Below, one piece after another: positions 23,313 to 32,272 of a DNA stretch of 50,080 nucleotides. Both the position numbers and the translations under genes were made by a program. The stretch is taken from positions 1-50,080 of the forward strand of contig JASJXX010000008.1 of the NCBI GenBank assembly GCA_030123765.1, read 5' to 3'. The DNA comes from Actinomycetota bacterium (GTDB lineage: Bacteria; Actinomycetota; Acidimicrobiia; Spongiisociales; UBA5794). The notes below the pieces were generated by a model. The model was given only the letters and a program-made list of their open reading frames with translations. It had not been told where the DNA came from and did not search any database. The first letter of the stretch is position 1. Each line of letters opens with the position of its first letter.

Positions 23313-23323
23313 GGAGTCGCAGT

Positions 23324-24598
23324 TTGGCGAAGTACGAAGGATCCGAACTGCTCAAATGCAGTTTCTGCGGCAAGTCCCAGAAACAGGTCAGAAAGTTGAT
23401 CGCCGGCCCGGGCGTCTACATCTGTGACGAGTGCATCGAGCTATGCAACGAGATCATCGAAGAGGAACTCTCCGACATTCAGGAGGTCAGCTTCGATGAG
23501 CTCCCCAAGCCACACGAGATCTGCGAATTCCTTGACGAGTATGTCGTCGGGCAGTCCCAGGCGAAGAAGGTGCTCTCCGTAGCGGTGTACAACCACTACA
23601 AACGTGTGCGCGTCGAACAACGTACTACCGGCGACGACGTTGAACTTCAGAAGTCGAACATCCTGATGATCGGCCCCACGGGTTCGGGCAAGACGCTCAT
23701 GGCCCAAACACTTGCCCGATTCCTGAACGTCCCGTTTGCCATAGCTGACGCCACGGCGCTGACCGAGGCCGGGTACGTCGGGGAGGATGTCGAGAACATC
23801 CTCCTCAAGATCATCAGCGCTGCCGACTTTGATACGAAACGCGCCGAGCAGGGCATCATCTACATCGATGAGATCGACAAGATCGCCCGAAAGGCGGAGA
23901 ACCCTTCGATCACCCGTGACGTATCGGGGGAGGGCGTCCAGCAAGCGTTGCTGAAGATTCTTGAGGGCACCGTTGCCTCCGTCCCTCCCCAGGGTGGCCG
24001 CAAGCACCCGCATCAAGAACTCATCCAGATCGATACCACGAACATGCTGTTCATCTGCGGCGGCGCGTTCTCTGGGCTTGAAGAGATCATCGAACGACGC
24101 GTCGGCGGCAAGTCGGTTGGTTTCGGTGCCGACGTGCGCTCCAAGAACGAGATCCGGTCCTCCGAGATCCTTGACAAAGTGATGCCCGAGGACCTCATCG
24201 GCTACGGACTCATTCCCGAGTTCATCGGGCGTCTCCCGGTGATGACGACGGTTGCCGACCTCGACCTCGAGTCGCTGGTTCGCGTACTCACCGAACCCAA
24301 GAACGCGATCGTCAAGCAGTACAAGCGATTCTTCGAGATGGACGGCGTCGAACTCGTCATCACCGATGACGCTCTTGATGCGATCGCCGATCAGGCGATG
24401 AAGCGAGGCACCGGCGCCCGTGGCTTGCGGGCGATCATGGAAGAAGTCCTGCTCGACACGATGTACGAGCTTCCGTCTCGTACAGACGTTGCTCGTGTGA
24501 TCATAACTAGCGAGGTCGTTCTTGAGCGGGTGAATCCGACACTCGTCCCGATCCAGGATATCGCGACGGCTGAGCTCCCCGAGGAACGTTCCGCCTAG
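23324..24598 (+). CDS. clpX: Clp protease ATP-binding subunit ClpX
   Basis: AAA+ unfoldase of ClpXP. The N-terminal zinc-binding domain has Cys12, Cys15, Cys34 and Cys37. The AAA domain has Walker A GPTGSGKT, the pore loop GYVG, Walker [11 protein letters not shown], and the sensor-2 motif RGTGARGLR. The 424-residue length is standard. It starts with TTG at 23324, with AGGGAG about 8 nt before; the [12 protein letters not shown] beginning fits the family. Confidence 0.97.
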   Translation: MAKYEGSELLKCSFCGKSQKQVRKLIAGPGVYICDECIELCNEIIEEELSDIQEVSFDELPKPHEICEFLDEYVVGQSQAKKVLSVAVYNHYKRVRVEQRTTGDDVELQKSNILMIGPTGSGKTLMAQTLARFLNVPFAIADATALTEAGYVGEDVENILLKIISAADFDTKRAEQGIIYIDEIDKIARKAENPSITRDVSGEGVQQALLKILEGTVASVPPQGGRKHPHQELIQIDTTNMLFICGGAFSGLEEIIERRVGGKSVGFGADVRSKNEIRSSEILDKVMPEDLIGYGLIPEFIGRLPVMTTVADLDLESLVRVLTEPKNAIVKQYKRFFEMDGVELVITDDALDAIADQAMKRGTGARGLRAIMEEVLLDTMYELPSRTDVARVIITSEVVLERVNPTLVPIQDIATAELPEERSA

Positions 24599-24638
24599 AG
24601 ACGAGAGAGTTGGCGTCTTTGACGCTGGAGGTGATGCG

Positions 24639-25301
24639 GTGAGTAGAGCTTGGTCTGTGTGCGCCAAGGTTGCATTTATCGGCTCTCACGGCATCCGCAA
24701 GACGACCGCAGTGCACGGCTTCGCGAACGCGATGCAGAGGGCTGGCCGATCCGTTGAGCATGGTCGTGAGGTCGTGCGCGACAGCCCGCTCGGTATCAAT
24801 GAAGCCGCGACGGGTGAGGCCCAGCTGTGGGTGATCGTCAGCCAGATCCGTCAGGAGCTCCGGCTCGCTCGGAATACCGACGTGCTCGTTCTCGACCGCG
24901 GTGTGATGGACAACTACGCCTACTACCTGCGAGCGAGTGGGGGAGAGGACCCATTCGATGTAGGGCCGCTCGTGAAGCGATGGTCCGAGACGTATGACCT
25001 GGTGGTGCGACTGCGCCCCGATGTCGATCTCAGGCCAGACGGTGTCCGGTCGACCTCGGATGAGTTTCGCAACGAGATCGAGTCGATCCTCGATGAGCAG
25101 CTCCCCGGGCTCGTCGCCGATCGGCGGCTCGTCGAGTACGACGCGTCGACCATCAATGACACCTTCGACTGGTGGCCCCTCGCCGAGCGCGTCGCCGGTC
25201 TCATGGAGCAACCCCTCTTCGCAGACGGGGTGCCAAGGCGCAAGGCTCGACGCATAGTGAAGCCGAAACCGGAGATCCCTCAGCTCGAGATGGAGATGTA
25301 G
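24639..25301 (+). CDS. P-loop NTPase (NadR-like AAA_28 type)
   Basis: A 220-residue P-loop protein. The Walker A region is GSHGIRKTT (about residues 15-23), where the usual last glycine before Lys is Arg. Residues REVVRDSPLGINEAATGEAQ and VLVLDRGVMDNYAYYL (Walker B-like with DR) follow the layout of NadR-type nucleotide kinases and related AAA_28 proteins. The C-terminus is basic and Pro-rich. GTG at 24639 has GGAGG upstream; the gene follows clpX by 40 nt. The kinase substrate, if any, is unknown, and loss of a Walker glycine may alter nucleotide binding. Confidence 0.65.
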   Translation: MSRAWSVCAKVAFIGSHGIRKTTAVHGFANAMQRAGRSVEHGREVVRDSPLGINEAATGEAQLWVIVSQIRQELRLARNTDVLVLDRGVMDNYAYYLRASGGEDPFDVGPLVKRWSETYDLVVRLRPDVDLRPDGVRSTSDEFRNEIESILDEQLPGLVADRRLVEYDASTINDTFDWWPLAERVAGLMEQPLFADGVPRRKARRIVKPKPEIPQLEMEM

Positions 25302-25376
25302 GAAGTTGCCCGCGAGCGGCCGTTCTCCCGTTGAACAAGAAGGTGGGCGTTCGCGGCCACCCTCGAGTACCCGTTG

Positions 25377-26891
25377 TCAGACCCCACCACCCTCGTCGAT
25401 GCTGGCCAGCAGCCCGTTCGCGACGGTGGCGGCGTCGGTGAGGTAGAGGTCCCGACCCTTACCGACGACGGTGGGAGAGGCGGTGTCGACCAGGATGTTC
25501 GCCACACCGAGCCTGCGCTGGAACCAGTTGGCCCGAATCTGGACACCCTGGATCCGTACCCTGGGCACGATCACGAGCGACATGGTGAAGGCGCCGCGGC
25601 GGAATGCAACTGCTTCGTCTCCGAGGGTCCATCGTTCGTTGCGGTAGCCAAGCGTCTTGACGAGACCGGACGCGAGCGGTACGAACACCCCGACAGTGAC
25701 GGCGATCCCGATGACGAGACGGTCTCGCCCGATCCACTCGATGAGCAGCCAGGCGACGATGCCGGCGATCGCCCACAGCCCCACCGCCCACAGCCCCACG
25801 ACGATCCAGCGCCGCCGCAACGACACCGGAGCGACTCGGTGGAATTCGCGCGGGTCGGGAACCGGGATGCCGAGGAAGAGTGGGACCCACTTCTTCCACT
25901 GTCCGACCGGGGCGATGGGGTGCACCAACGTCTGTTGCGAGGCGCTCGTGCCGCTCACGTCTGCGGTATCGACGGAGATGGCCTCGGTCCCGATCCAACG
26001 GGCGGGAACGCTGCACCTGATTGTTACCCCCTGGACTCTGGCCAGTGGCGCCTCGAATCTTGTACGGGTGACGATGCCGCGGGCAACCCGGATCCGGTCG
26101 CCGTACAGCTCCGATGAGAAGCCGATCGCCTTGGTCGCGACGCCCGCTCCCAGAGCGAACACGCCGATCAGCACCGGGAGGAAGTACACCAGATTCCCCG
26201 GTCTCAGGATCCCGATCGAGACGCCGATGACGGCTCCGGCACAGACGGTGACGAGGCCCACGAACCCCATCAGCTGGCCGAGGTTGACCAGCATCACCCT
26301 CGGCAGGTCAGAGGCGTTGAGGATTGCCAGATCGGTCTCGGGGATCACCGGTGCTGCTCGAACCTCGGTCGAGTCGCCCTCCACCGGTTCGACAACGGTC
26401 ACTCTCACCGTCTCCGGTGACAGTTCGGCCCGCAGCCGGTCGGCCTCCTGGTTGACGACGAGGCCGATCGTGACCTCTCCCTCGCCCCCCGCCGAGCTGA
26501 CGATGACAGTCTCGAGGCCGAAGATCCGCCCGATGATGTTGATGCGGGTGTCGACCGACTGGATGCGGTGGCGGGGCATGTCGGTGGCGACCTTCTTGAA
26601 GACGCCGACGCGCCATTGGAGTAGCTCGGGTCCCACCCGGTAGCGGCCGGTGAGGTACCGCACGACGACTGGGGCGAGTGCACCGAAACCGGCGACGAGT
26701 TGGATGAGTTCGAAGAGGGAGTCGCGCTCGCCGCTGGTCAAGATGAGGAAGAGGCCGATCACAACACTGGGGAGGCGCTGGAGGACGTCGTCGGCGATGG
26801 TGGCCGGGTGAAGCCGCTGCCACCCTTCGCCGTCGTCGGGTTGAGGCACCGGCCAGGAGTCGTCGCCGACAGGAGGCTCGGGTTCGGTCAC
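25377..26891 (-). CDS. YdbT-like membrane protein with bacterial PH domains
   Basis: A 504-residue membrane protein with repeated units, each a hydrophobic hairpin followed by a bacterial PH (bPH2) domain. PH-like segments occur near residues 80-155 (YRVGPELLQWRVGVFKKVATDMPRHRIQ is its start), 265-320 (YGDRIRVARGIVTRTRFEAP) and 415-490 (WTLGDEAVAFRRGAFT). Paired membrane segments are near 40-75, 195-245 and 355-400. YdbT and YdbS act together in B. subtilis, where they have been linked to antimicrobial peptide tolerance; a role here is not shown. It overlaps the YdbS-like gene upstream by 4 nt (GTGA). Confidence 0.88.
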   Translation of the reverse strand: MTEPEPPVGDDSWPVPQPDDGEGWQRLHPATIADDVLQRLPSVVIGLFLILTSGERDSLFELIQLVAGFGALAPVVVRYLTGRYRVGPELLQWRVGVFKKVATDMPRHRIQSVDTRINIIGRIFGLETVIVSSAGGEGEVTIGLVVNQEADRLRAELSPETVRVTVVEPVEGDSTEVRAAPVIPETDLAILNASDLPRVMLVNLGQLMGFVGLVTVCAGAVIGVSIGILRPGNLVYFLPVLIGVFALGAGVATKAIGFSSELYGDRIRVARGIVTRTRFEAPLARVQGVTIRCSVPARWIGTEAISVDTADVSGTSASQQTLVHPIAPVGQWKKWVPLFLGIPVPDPREFHRVAPVSLRRRWIVVGLWAVGLWAIAGIVAWLLIEWIGRDRLVIGIAVTVGVFVPLASGLVKTLGYRNERWTLGDEAVAFRRGAFTMSLVIVPRVRIQGVQIRANWFQRRLGVANILVDTASPTVVGKGRDLYLTDAATVANGLLASIDEGGGV

Positions 26892-27400
26892 CCGCCTGGC
26901 TCCGCCGCCGGGTTCCCGGGTGCACCGCCGGGGGCCTCCGGGCTGAGCTCGGCGCGGAGACGCTCAGCGACGTCGGCCACGAGATCGTTGACGCTGACGG
27001 CCGGGGTGAAGACCCCGGCGGTGCGTACCACCAGCGTCGCCAACTCGTAGTGGCGCTGCAGCGGACCCGAGGTGACCTCGACGAACTGGACCCGATCTCG
27101 CGGAATCCCCTTCCACGTCTTCATGTAGACGCCGGATCGGGTCTCAAACGTCGTGTCGCTGAGGCGCCAGCCCAATGCCCGCCAGGCGAGCCGGGTCCAG
27201 ATCCACCAGACGGCGAGAGCGGCCAGGGTTATCAGGGCGGGTAGAACGAGCCGGGGGAAGGCCAGCTCGACGAACTGCCTGATGACCAGATCGGCGGTGA
27301 CGAGCACGGCGATGATGACGGGAAGCATGAAGCTGCTGCGCACTCGCCGCACCAGCAACGCCGTGGCCGACAAGGTCGCGAATCCGGGGGCGTCCCACAT
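26888..27400 (-). CDS. YdbS-like membrane protein with bacterial PH domain
   Basis: A 170-residue partner of the YdbT-like protein: two adjacent hydrophobic segments (about residues 22-68) followed by a bPH2 domain (WRLSDTTFETRSGVYMKTWKGIPRDRVQ through LVVRTAGV). The C-terminus is Pro/Gly/Ala-rich. The open frame extends 39 codons upstream, but that part is Arg/Ser-rich and lacks family similarity. ATG at 27400 is preceded at 7 nt by TACCAT, a leaderless layout, so I chose it. Confidence 0.85.
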   Translation of the reverse strand: MWDAPGFATLSATALLVRRVRSSFMLPVIIAVLVTADLVIRQFVELAFPRLVLPALITLAALAVWWIWTRLAWRALGWRLSDTTFETRSGVYMKTWKGIPRDRVQFVEVTSGPLQRHYELATLVVRTAGVFTPAVSVNDLVADVAERLRAELSPEAPGGAPGNPAAEPGG

Positions 27401-27407
27401 CGTGCAA

Positions 27408-27413
27408 ATGGTA
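27408..27413 (-). promoter_or_regulatory. -10 box (TACCAT), leaderless layout
   Basis: On the minus strand TACCAT ends exactly 7 nt before the ATG at 27400 of the YdbS-like gene. It supports the shorter start and a leaderless ydbS-ydbT transcript. Confidence 0.4.
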
Positions 27414-27569
27414 GGGAGGCACCGGTCCGCATCACACCGCCACTCCGCTGCCGCCGTTGAAGATGCCCGTCTGGTAGTCGAACGCGCCGAGCACCCCGGT
27501 TGCACCCGTTCCACCAACCGGCGGGCGTGGTTGGAGGCCGGGGATTCACCGGGGCGTCGAGAGGTGATC

Positions 27570-27575
27570 TATCGT
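27570..27575 (+). promoter_or_regulatory. -10 box (TATCGT), leaderless layout
   Basis: TATCGT ends 6 nt before the methyltransferase ATG at 27582. Confidence 0.35.
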
Positions 27576-27581
27576 CCGACC

Positions 27582-28199
27582 ATGGTCATTCCGTTCTATG
27601 GTGCAGAGAACCGCGAGATGTTCGCCATTGAACGAGAGGCTATGGACCGCCCGGGGAGGGTTGTCGAGGCACTCGAGGAGATCCTGCCGTCGAGCGGAGT
27701 TCTGCTCGACATAGGCGCTGGAGACGGATTTGTGGGGGAGCAGCTCACGTCCGAGTCACGGTCGGTTGTGGCGCTGGAACCTGCCGCCGGGATGGTGAAT
27801 ACACGACGCCCCGTGCGGTGGGTTCTCGGGGTAGCGCAGTCGCTACCGTTTCGCGATGACGTCTTTGATGGTGCCTACTCCACCTGGGCGTACTTCTTCC
27901 CGGGGCTCCACGACGTGTCCCAGGGGCTTGCCGAGGTGGTGAGGGTCACGAAGGAGGGTGCGCCGACCGTGATCGTCGACAACGCAGGTGACGACGCGTT
28001 CACTGCCATGGCCCCACACGATATCGCGACCGATCTCAGCTTCTGGACCGATGCAGGGTTCAAGGTCGAGATGATCGATACGGCGTTCGTCTTTAGTTCG
28101 ATAGAGGATGCGCGGCGACTCCTCACGTTCTACTTCGGCGAGCACGCGAAGCCGGCCCTGAGAGTCGAGTATCGCGTCGCGGTGATGGTGCGCAGCTAA
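27582..28199 (+). CDS. Class I SAM-dependent methyltransferase
   Basis: A 205-residue methyltransferase of the Methyltransf_11 type: motif I LLDIGAGDGFVGEQL near residue 41, VVALEPAAGMV, then VAQSLPFRDDVFDGAYSTWAYFF, a typical UbiE-like layout. The substrate is not identifiable. I chose the ATG at 27582, where family similarity begins and a -10 box stands 6 nt upstream; the frame upstream to 27153 is antisense to the YdbS-like gene. It ends 4 nt inside the convergent amidohydrolase gene (stops overlap at 28196-28199). Confidence 0.85.
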   Translation: MVIPFYGAENREMFAIEREAMDRPGRVVEALEEILPSSGVLLDIGAGDGFVGEQLTSESRSVVALEPAAGMVNTRRPVRWVLGVAQSLPFRDDVFDGAYSTWAYFFPGLHDVSQGLAEVVRVTKEGAPTVIVDNAGDDAFTAMAPHDIATDLSFWTDAGFKVEMIDTAFVFSSIEDARRLLTFYFGEHAKPALRVEYRVAVMVRS

Positions 28200-29413
28200 G
28201 CGGGCACCTTCGCTGGCCTTCCGCCCTGCCATACGTGGGTCACACGATCCGGGTCGCCCCACCCGGAAGAGTCTTCGAGCGGGTTGAAATCGACAGCGAT
28301 GACATCGGCGTCGTAGCCCTGCCTGAGTTGCCCGGAGAGCGGTGCCTGTGGTCCGAGCGTGTCGGGGCCGTTGGCAGTTGCGGTCTCGATGGCTTCGAGC
28401 GCAGTCATTCCCGAGTCCTGGAGCAGCTTGATCTCAAGGGAGTTGCGCCCGTAGAGGTCACCGCTCACGAAGATGTCAGTTCCCATCGCGATCTTCACGC
28501 CCTTGGCAATCGCGAGTTTGAGTGCAGCGGCATGATGGGTGGAGACCATCACGATCTTCTCGTATGCGTAGCGAGGCATGCTGCTCTCCATCCCCAGGAG
28601 GGCATCGACGACGAACCGTGTCGGCACATAGATCGCTCCTCTCTCCAGCATCAGGTCGGCGGCCTCCTCATCCATGTAGGAACCATGCTCGATCGTCTGC
28701 ACCCCGGCACGCAACGCAGCCATGATCCCCGGCTTGCCATGGCAGTGGGCAGCGACGTAGCGCTCCGCCCTCCCGGCTTCCTCGACGACGGCGACGAGTT
28801 CCTCGTGGGAGAACTGCTGGTGGATCGGATGGTCGACCTCGGACATGACACCGCCCGACGCGCAGATCTTGATGATGCGGGCGTTCTTGCGGAGGTTCGT
28901 CCGCACTGCTTTGGTTACCTCGGGCACGCCGTCACACAGGATGCCGAGGTGCGGGAGATCATGGATCAGGTCCAGAGGGATGCTGTGCATGTCCCCATGG
29001 CCACCCGTTGTCGAGAGGACGCGGCCTGCTCCGTACACGGTCGGTCCTTCTACCTGCCCGGCGGCGATGGCCGGTTGGATGTCGAGACCGTGCCCCCCGA
29101 CCTCACGGACCGAGGTGACGCCCCCCATGAGCGTTCGGCGCAGATCGCCGACGGCTCTTGCCGCCTGACGAGCGACAGGCTCCGTCAGCTGCTGCGTGAT
29201 GTCCGGTTTGGTGAGTCCGACGAAGTGCCCGTGGCAGTCCCACAGCCCTGGTAGCACCGTCCCAACAAGGGACACCTCTGCAGCAGGGGTGTCCGGAGCA
29301 GAAGTCTCGGTGCCGGCGTAGGCGATCGCGCCGTTCTCCAGGACGACTACCCCTTGCGTGACGGGCTCGCCCCGCCCGGGAATGAGCAGCTCCGCCTCAA
29401 TCCGTACTGTCAT
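28196..29413 (-). CDS. Metal-dependent amidohydrolase, imidazolonepropionase/prolidase-like
   Basis: A 405-residue amidohydrolase-superfamily enzyme. Metal ligands are visible: HGHF after GLWDC (position-1 His pair), Lys in RIIKICASGG (the bridging carboxylated Lys), AAHCHG, IEHGSYM and the final Asp in MGTDIF. The closest type I know is the group of Xaa-Pro dipeptidases and N-acyl or imidazolonepropionase-like hydrolases. ATG at 29413 is chosen because AAAGGAG lies about 8 nt before it and the family starts with MTVRIEAE; a longer frame begins at 29476. It is monocistronic and unrelated in position to the pyrimidine cluster, although it could also hydrolyse cyclic or N-acyl amides. Confidence 0.85.
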   Translation of the reverse strand: MTVRIEAELLIPGRGEPVTQGVVVLENGAIAYAGTETSAPDTPAAEVSLVGTVLPGLWDCHGHFVGLTKPDITQQLTEPVARQAARAVGDLRRTLMGGVTSVREVGGHGLDIQPAIAAGQVEGPTVYGAGRVLSTTGGHGDMHSIPLDLIHDLPHLGILCDGVPEVTKAVRTNLRKNARIIKICASGGVMSEVDHPIHQQFSHEELVAVVEEAGRAERYVAAHCHGKPGIMAALRAGVQTIEHGSYMDEEAADLMLERGAIYVPTRFVVDALLGMESSMPRYAYEKIVMVSTHHAAALKLAIAKGVKIAMGTDIFVSGDLYGRNSLEIKLLQDSGMTALEAIETATANGPDTLGPQAPLSGQLRQGYDADVIAVDFNPLEDSSGWGDPDRVTHVWQGGRPAKVPA

Positions 29414-29590
29414 GGCGCTCCTTTGCTTGGTGTAGGAACTTACCTCGAACGTTGATGTTGTGGAGTGACTAGCCATCTGTCGTCCGGCTCAATGTGCCTT
29501 GTGTGGTCAGGTCGCTCGGCGTAGCTTGTGGTGCGAGCATGAAGCTCGGTTCGGGCGTCCCGTGAAACCGGTCGCGACGGCAGGAAGGCA

Positions 29591-29616
29591 GAACCCGGGG
29601 ATGGGTCCCCGGGTTC
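29591..29616. terminator. Perfect 11-bp hairpin upstream of valS
   Basis: GAACCCGGGGA (29591-29601) pairs with TCCCCGGGTTC (29606-29616) around a 4-nt loop. No T-run follows on either strand. It lies upstream of the valS -10 box, so it is more likely a barrier between divergent units than a valS attenuator. The motif AGGGTGGNACCGCG of T-box leaders is absent here. Confidence 0.45.
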
Positions 29617-29626
29617 GTCACGTCCC

Positions 29627-29632
29627 TAGACT
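29627..29632 (+). promoter_or_regulatory. -10 box (TAGACT) for valS
   Basis: TAGACT lies 36 nt before the ATG at 29669 and precedes a leader containing GGGAGG, so valS appears to have a conventional, not leaderless, mRNA. Confidence 0.4.
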
Positions 29633-29668
29633 GAAACTTTGGGAGGACCCCCGTGAGCAAAGGCCGTG

Positions 29669-32269
29669 ATGAACCCAACGTATCAACCCGGAGAGGTCGA
29701 AGCGCGCTGGTACGAGGTGTGGGAGAGCTCAGGTTCCTTCCGGCCTGAGGTCAACCCCGATGGTGAGCCGTTCAGCATCGTCATCCCGCCCCCCAACGTA
29801 ACGGGCGCGCTCCACACGGGCCACGCGCTCGACCACACGATGCAGGACATAATCATCCGTCGTAAGCGGATGCAGGGATACGCTGCACTGTGGCTCCCGG
29901 GAACCGACCATGCGGGCATAGCGACTCAGAACGTCGTCGAGCGCGAACTGCGCGCAGAGGGAAAGACGCGCCACGACCTCGGCAGGGAAGCCTTCATCGA
30001 ACGGGTCTGGACGTGGAAGGCGAAGTACGGCAGCACGATCACAGATCAGATGCGCAGGCTCGGAGACTCAACCGACTGGTCCAGGGAACGTTTTACCTTC
30101 GATGAAGGCCTGAGCAGGGCGGTACGCAGGGTATTCGTCACCTTGTACGAGGAGAACCTGATCTACCGCGCGAATCGGATCATCAACTGGTGTCCGCGCT
30201 GCCACACCGCTCTCTCCGAGATCGAAGTCGAACATGAGGACCATGTGGGTGAGCTGATCCACATCAAGTATCCCTTCACCGACGGGTCCGGCTACATCAC
30301 GGTGGCGACGACTCGACCCGAGACGATGCTCGGCGATACTGCCGTGGCGGTGCATCCCGACGACGAGCGCTACAGAGACGCCGTCGGAAAGATGCTCCTG
30401 CTGCCAATCCTCAACCGGGAGATCCCCGTCGTCGCCGATGAAGGCGTTGAGCGCGACTTCGGCACCGGAGCCGTGAAGGTGACACCGGCCCACGACCCGC
30501 TCGACTTCGAGATCGGTCAGAGGCACGGCCTGGAGCAGATCGTCGTCATCGACACGGAAGCGAACATCACGCGGGCAGGTGGACCGTACGTGGGAATGGA
30601 CCGCTTCGAAGCGCGCGAAGCAATCCGATCGGAGCTCAGAGAACTCGGCCTCCTCGACAGCGTGGAGGCGCACTCCCATGCGGTGGGGCACTGCTCGCGC
30701 TGCCGCACAGTTGTTGAGCCACTGCTCTCGCTCCAGTGGTTCGTCGAGGTGCAATCGCTCGTCGATCCGGCCATGGACGCCGTCACGAGCGGTGATACCA
30801 CCTTCCACCCGAGACGGTGGGAGAAGAACTACCTGAACTGGATGGAGAACCTCCATGACTGGTGCGTGAGCCGCCAGCTCTGGTGGGGGCATCGCATCCC
30901 GGCGTGGTACTGCGACGCGTGCGGTGAGACGATCGTCTCGATGGATGATCCGACCGAGTGCTCGTGCGGTTCGTCTGACCTCCGTCAGGACGAGGACGTG
31001 CTCGACACCTGGTTCTCCTCGGCGCTGTGGCCGTTCTCGACACTCGGCTGGCCGGACGACACCGAAGATCTCGCGAAGTTCTACCCGACGAGCACGCTGG
31101 TCACCGGATTCGACATCATCTTCTTCTGGGTGGCTCGCATGCTCAAGATGGGACTCCACTTCACAGGCCAGGCACCCTTCACGGACATCCTGATCCACGG
31201 GATGGTGCGCGACGTCGAGACGGGAGCGAAGATGTCCAAGTCGGCGGGCAACGCGCTCGACCCCATCGAGCTCATCGAGGAGTACGGCGCTGACTCCCTC
31301 AGGCTCTCCCTCATCCAGGCAGCCGCTCCAGGGCACGACATCCCACTCGTCCTGGACTCCATCGACGCAGCACGAAGGTTCGGAAACAAGCTCTGGAACG
31401 CGGTGCGGTTCGTAGTCGAGTTCATGGAAGTGTCCGACGTACCTGCCGACGGCGGCTATCCGGAGGATCCCGGCCCGGAAGACGCGTGGGTCCTCGCCAG
31501 ACTCGGCGAGGTCACGGCCGAGGTGGACCGCCTCCTCGACGCGTACCGTCTCTCGGACGCATTCGGATTGCTCTACAACTTCGCGTGGGCTGAAGTGTTC
31601 GACTGGTACCTCGAGATGGCTAAGTCGATCAGTGGCGCCGACAGTGCCAGGCAGGGAGCGATGCGTCAAACCCTCGGAGTCGTGACCCGTGATGTTCTCA
31701 AACTCTTCCATCCGGTGATCCCGTTCGTAACCGAGGAGTTGTGGTCGCATCTCGGAGACGGCACGACCCTCCTCATCGTCGCGTCGTGGCCTGAAGTGCC
31801 GCACTCCGAGTCGCCGGCTGAGATCACGTCCCTCCAAGGTATCGTGACCGGGATCAGGCAGTTCAGGTCGCAGCATCAGATCCCCCGCAAGGCTGAGATG
31901 CCAGTGATCGTGACCACGAGTGACGCACTACCTCTCTGGTGGTACAACCAGGTCGCTTCACTTACCGGTGCCACACCGCGAGCGGGGGATCGTCCGGATC
32001 CAGTCGCCGGGCACACGCGTCTCTCAGCCGATGGAGTTGAGGCGTTCATCCCGCTCACCGGGCTCATTGACGTGGACTCAGAGAGGCAGCGCATAGCCAA
32101 ATCCATCGCCGAACTGGAAGCTTCGATAGCCAGGTCGCGGACCAAGCTCGACAACCCGAACTTCCGCGACCGCGCGCCGCGAGACGTGGTTGCCCTTGAG
32201 GAGCAGCGCCTCGCCGAGACCGAGACCGAGTTCGAAAAGCAGCGAATCCAACTCTCGGAACTCGACTGA
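29669..32269 (+). CDS. valS: Valyl-tRNA synthetase
   Basis: Class I aminoacyl-tRNA synthetase of 866 residues. The HIGH-type motif is PNVTGALHTGHA near residue 39, the editing (CP1) domain carries TTRPETMLGDTAVAVHP and DFGTGAVKVTPAHDP, and the KMSKS motif is intact (KMSKSAGNALDP). The C-terminal tRNA-binding coiled coil (DSERQRIAKSIAELEASIARSR onward) is present. Two Cys clusters in the middle (CPRC; CDAC with CSC) suggest zinc sites. The ATG at 29669 is preferred over a GTG directly before it. folC follows after 3 nt. Confidence 0.97.
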   Translation: MNPTYQPGEVEARWYEVWESSGSFRPEVNPDGEPFSIVIPPPNVTGALHTGHALDHTMQDIIIRRKRMQGYAALWLPGTDHAGIATQNVVERELRAEGKTRHDLGREAFIERVWTWKAKYGSTITDQMRRLGDSTDWSRERFTFDEGLSRAVRRVFVTLYEENLIYRANRIINWCPRCHTALSEIEVEHEDHVGELIHIKYPFTDGSGYITVATTRPETMLGDTAVAVHPDDERYRDAVGKMLLLPILNREIPVVADEGVERDFGTGAVKVTPAHDPLDFEIGQRHGLEQIVVIDTEANITRAGGPYVGMDRFEAREAIRSELRELGLLDSVEAHSHAVGHCSRCRTVVEPLLSLQWFVEVQSLVDPAMDAVTSGDTTFHPRRWEKNYLNWMENLHDWCVSRQLWWGHRIPAWYCDACGETIVSMDDPTECSCGSSDLRQDEDVLDTWFSSALWPFSTLGWPDDTEDLAKFYPTSTLVTGFDIIFFWVARMLKMGLHFTGQAPFTDILIHGMVRDVETGAKMSKSAGNALDPIELIEEYGADSLRLSLIQAAAPGHDIPLVLDSIDAARRFGNKLWNAVRFVVEFMEVSDVPADGGYPEDPGPEDAWVLARLGEVTAEVDRLLDAYRLSDAFGLLYNFAWAEVFDWYLEMAKSISGADSARQGAMRQTLGVVTRDVLKLFHPVIPFVTEELWSHLGDGTTLLIVASWPEVPHSESPAEITSLQGIVTGIRQFRSQHQIPRKAEMPVIVTTSDALPLWWYNQVASLTGATPRAGDRPDPVAGHTRLSADGVEAFIPLTGLIDVDSERQRIAKSIAELEASIARSRTKLDNPNFRDRAPRDVVALEEQRLAETETEFEKQRIQLSELD

Positions 32270-32272
32270 GCC

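Noticed and set aside
29477-29665. T-box riboswitch for valS
   Set aside because: No AGGGTGGNACCGCG motif or specifier-loop layout was found, and the likely -10 box lies downstream of the hairpin.
30068-31876. 602-residue minus-strand open frame inside valS
   Set aside because: It is antisense to the conserved valS core (editing domain and KMSKS) and has no recognisable motif; long antisense frames are expected at this GC content.
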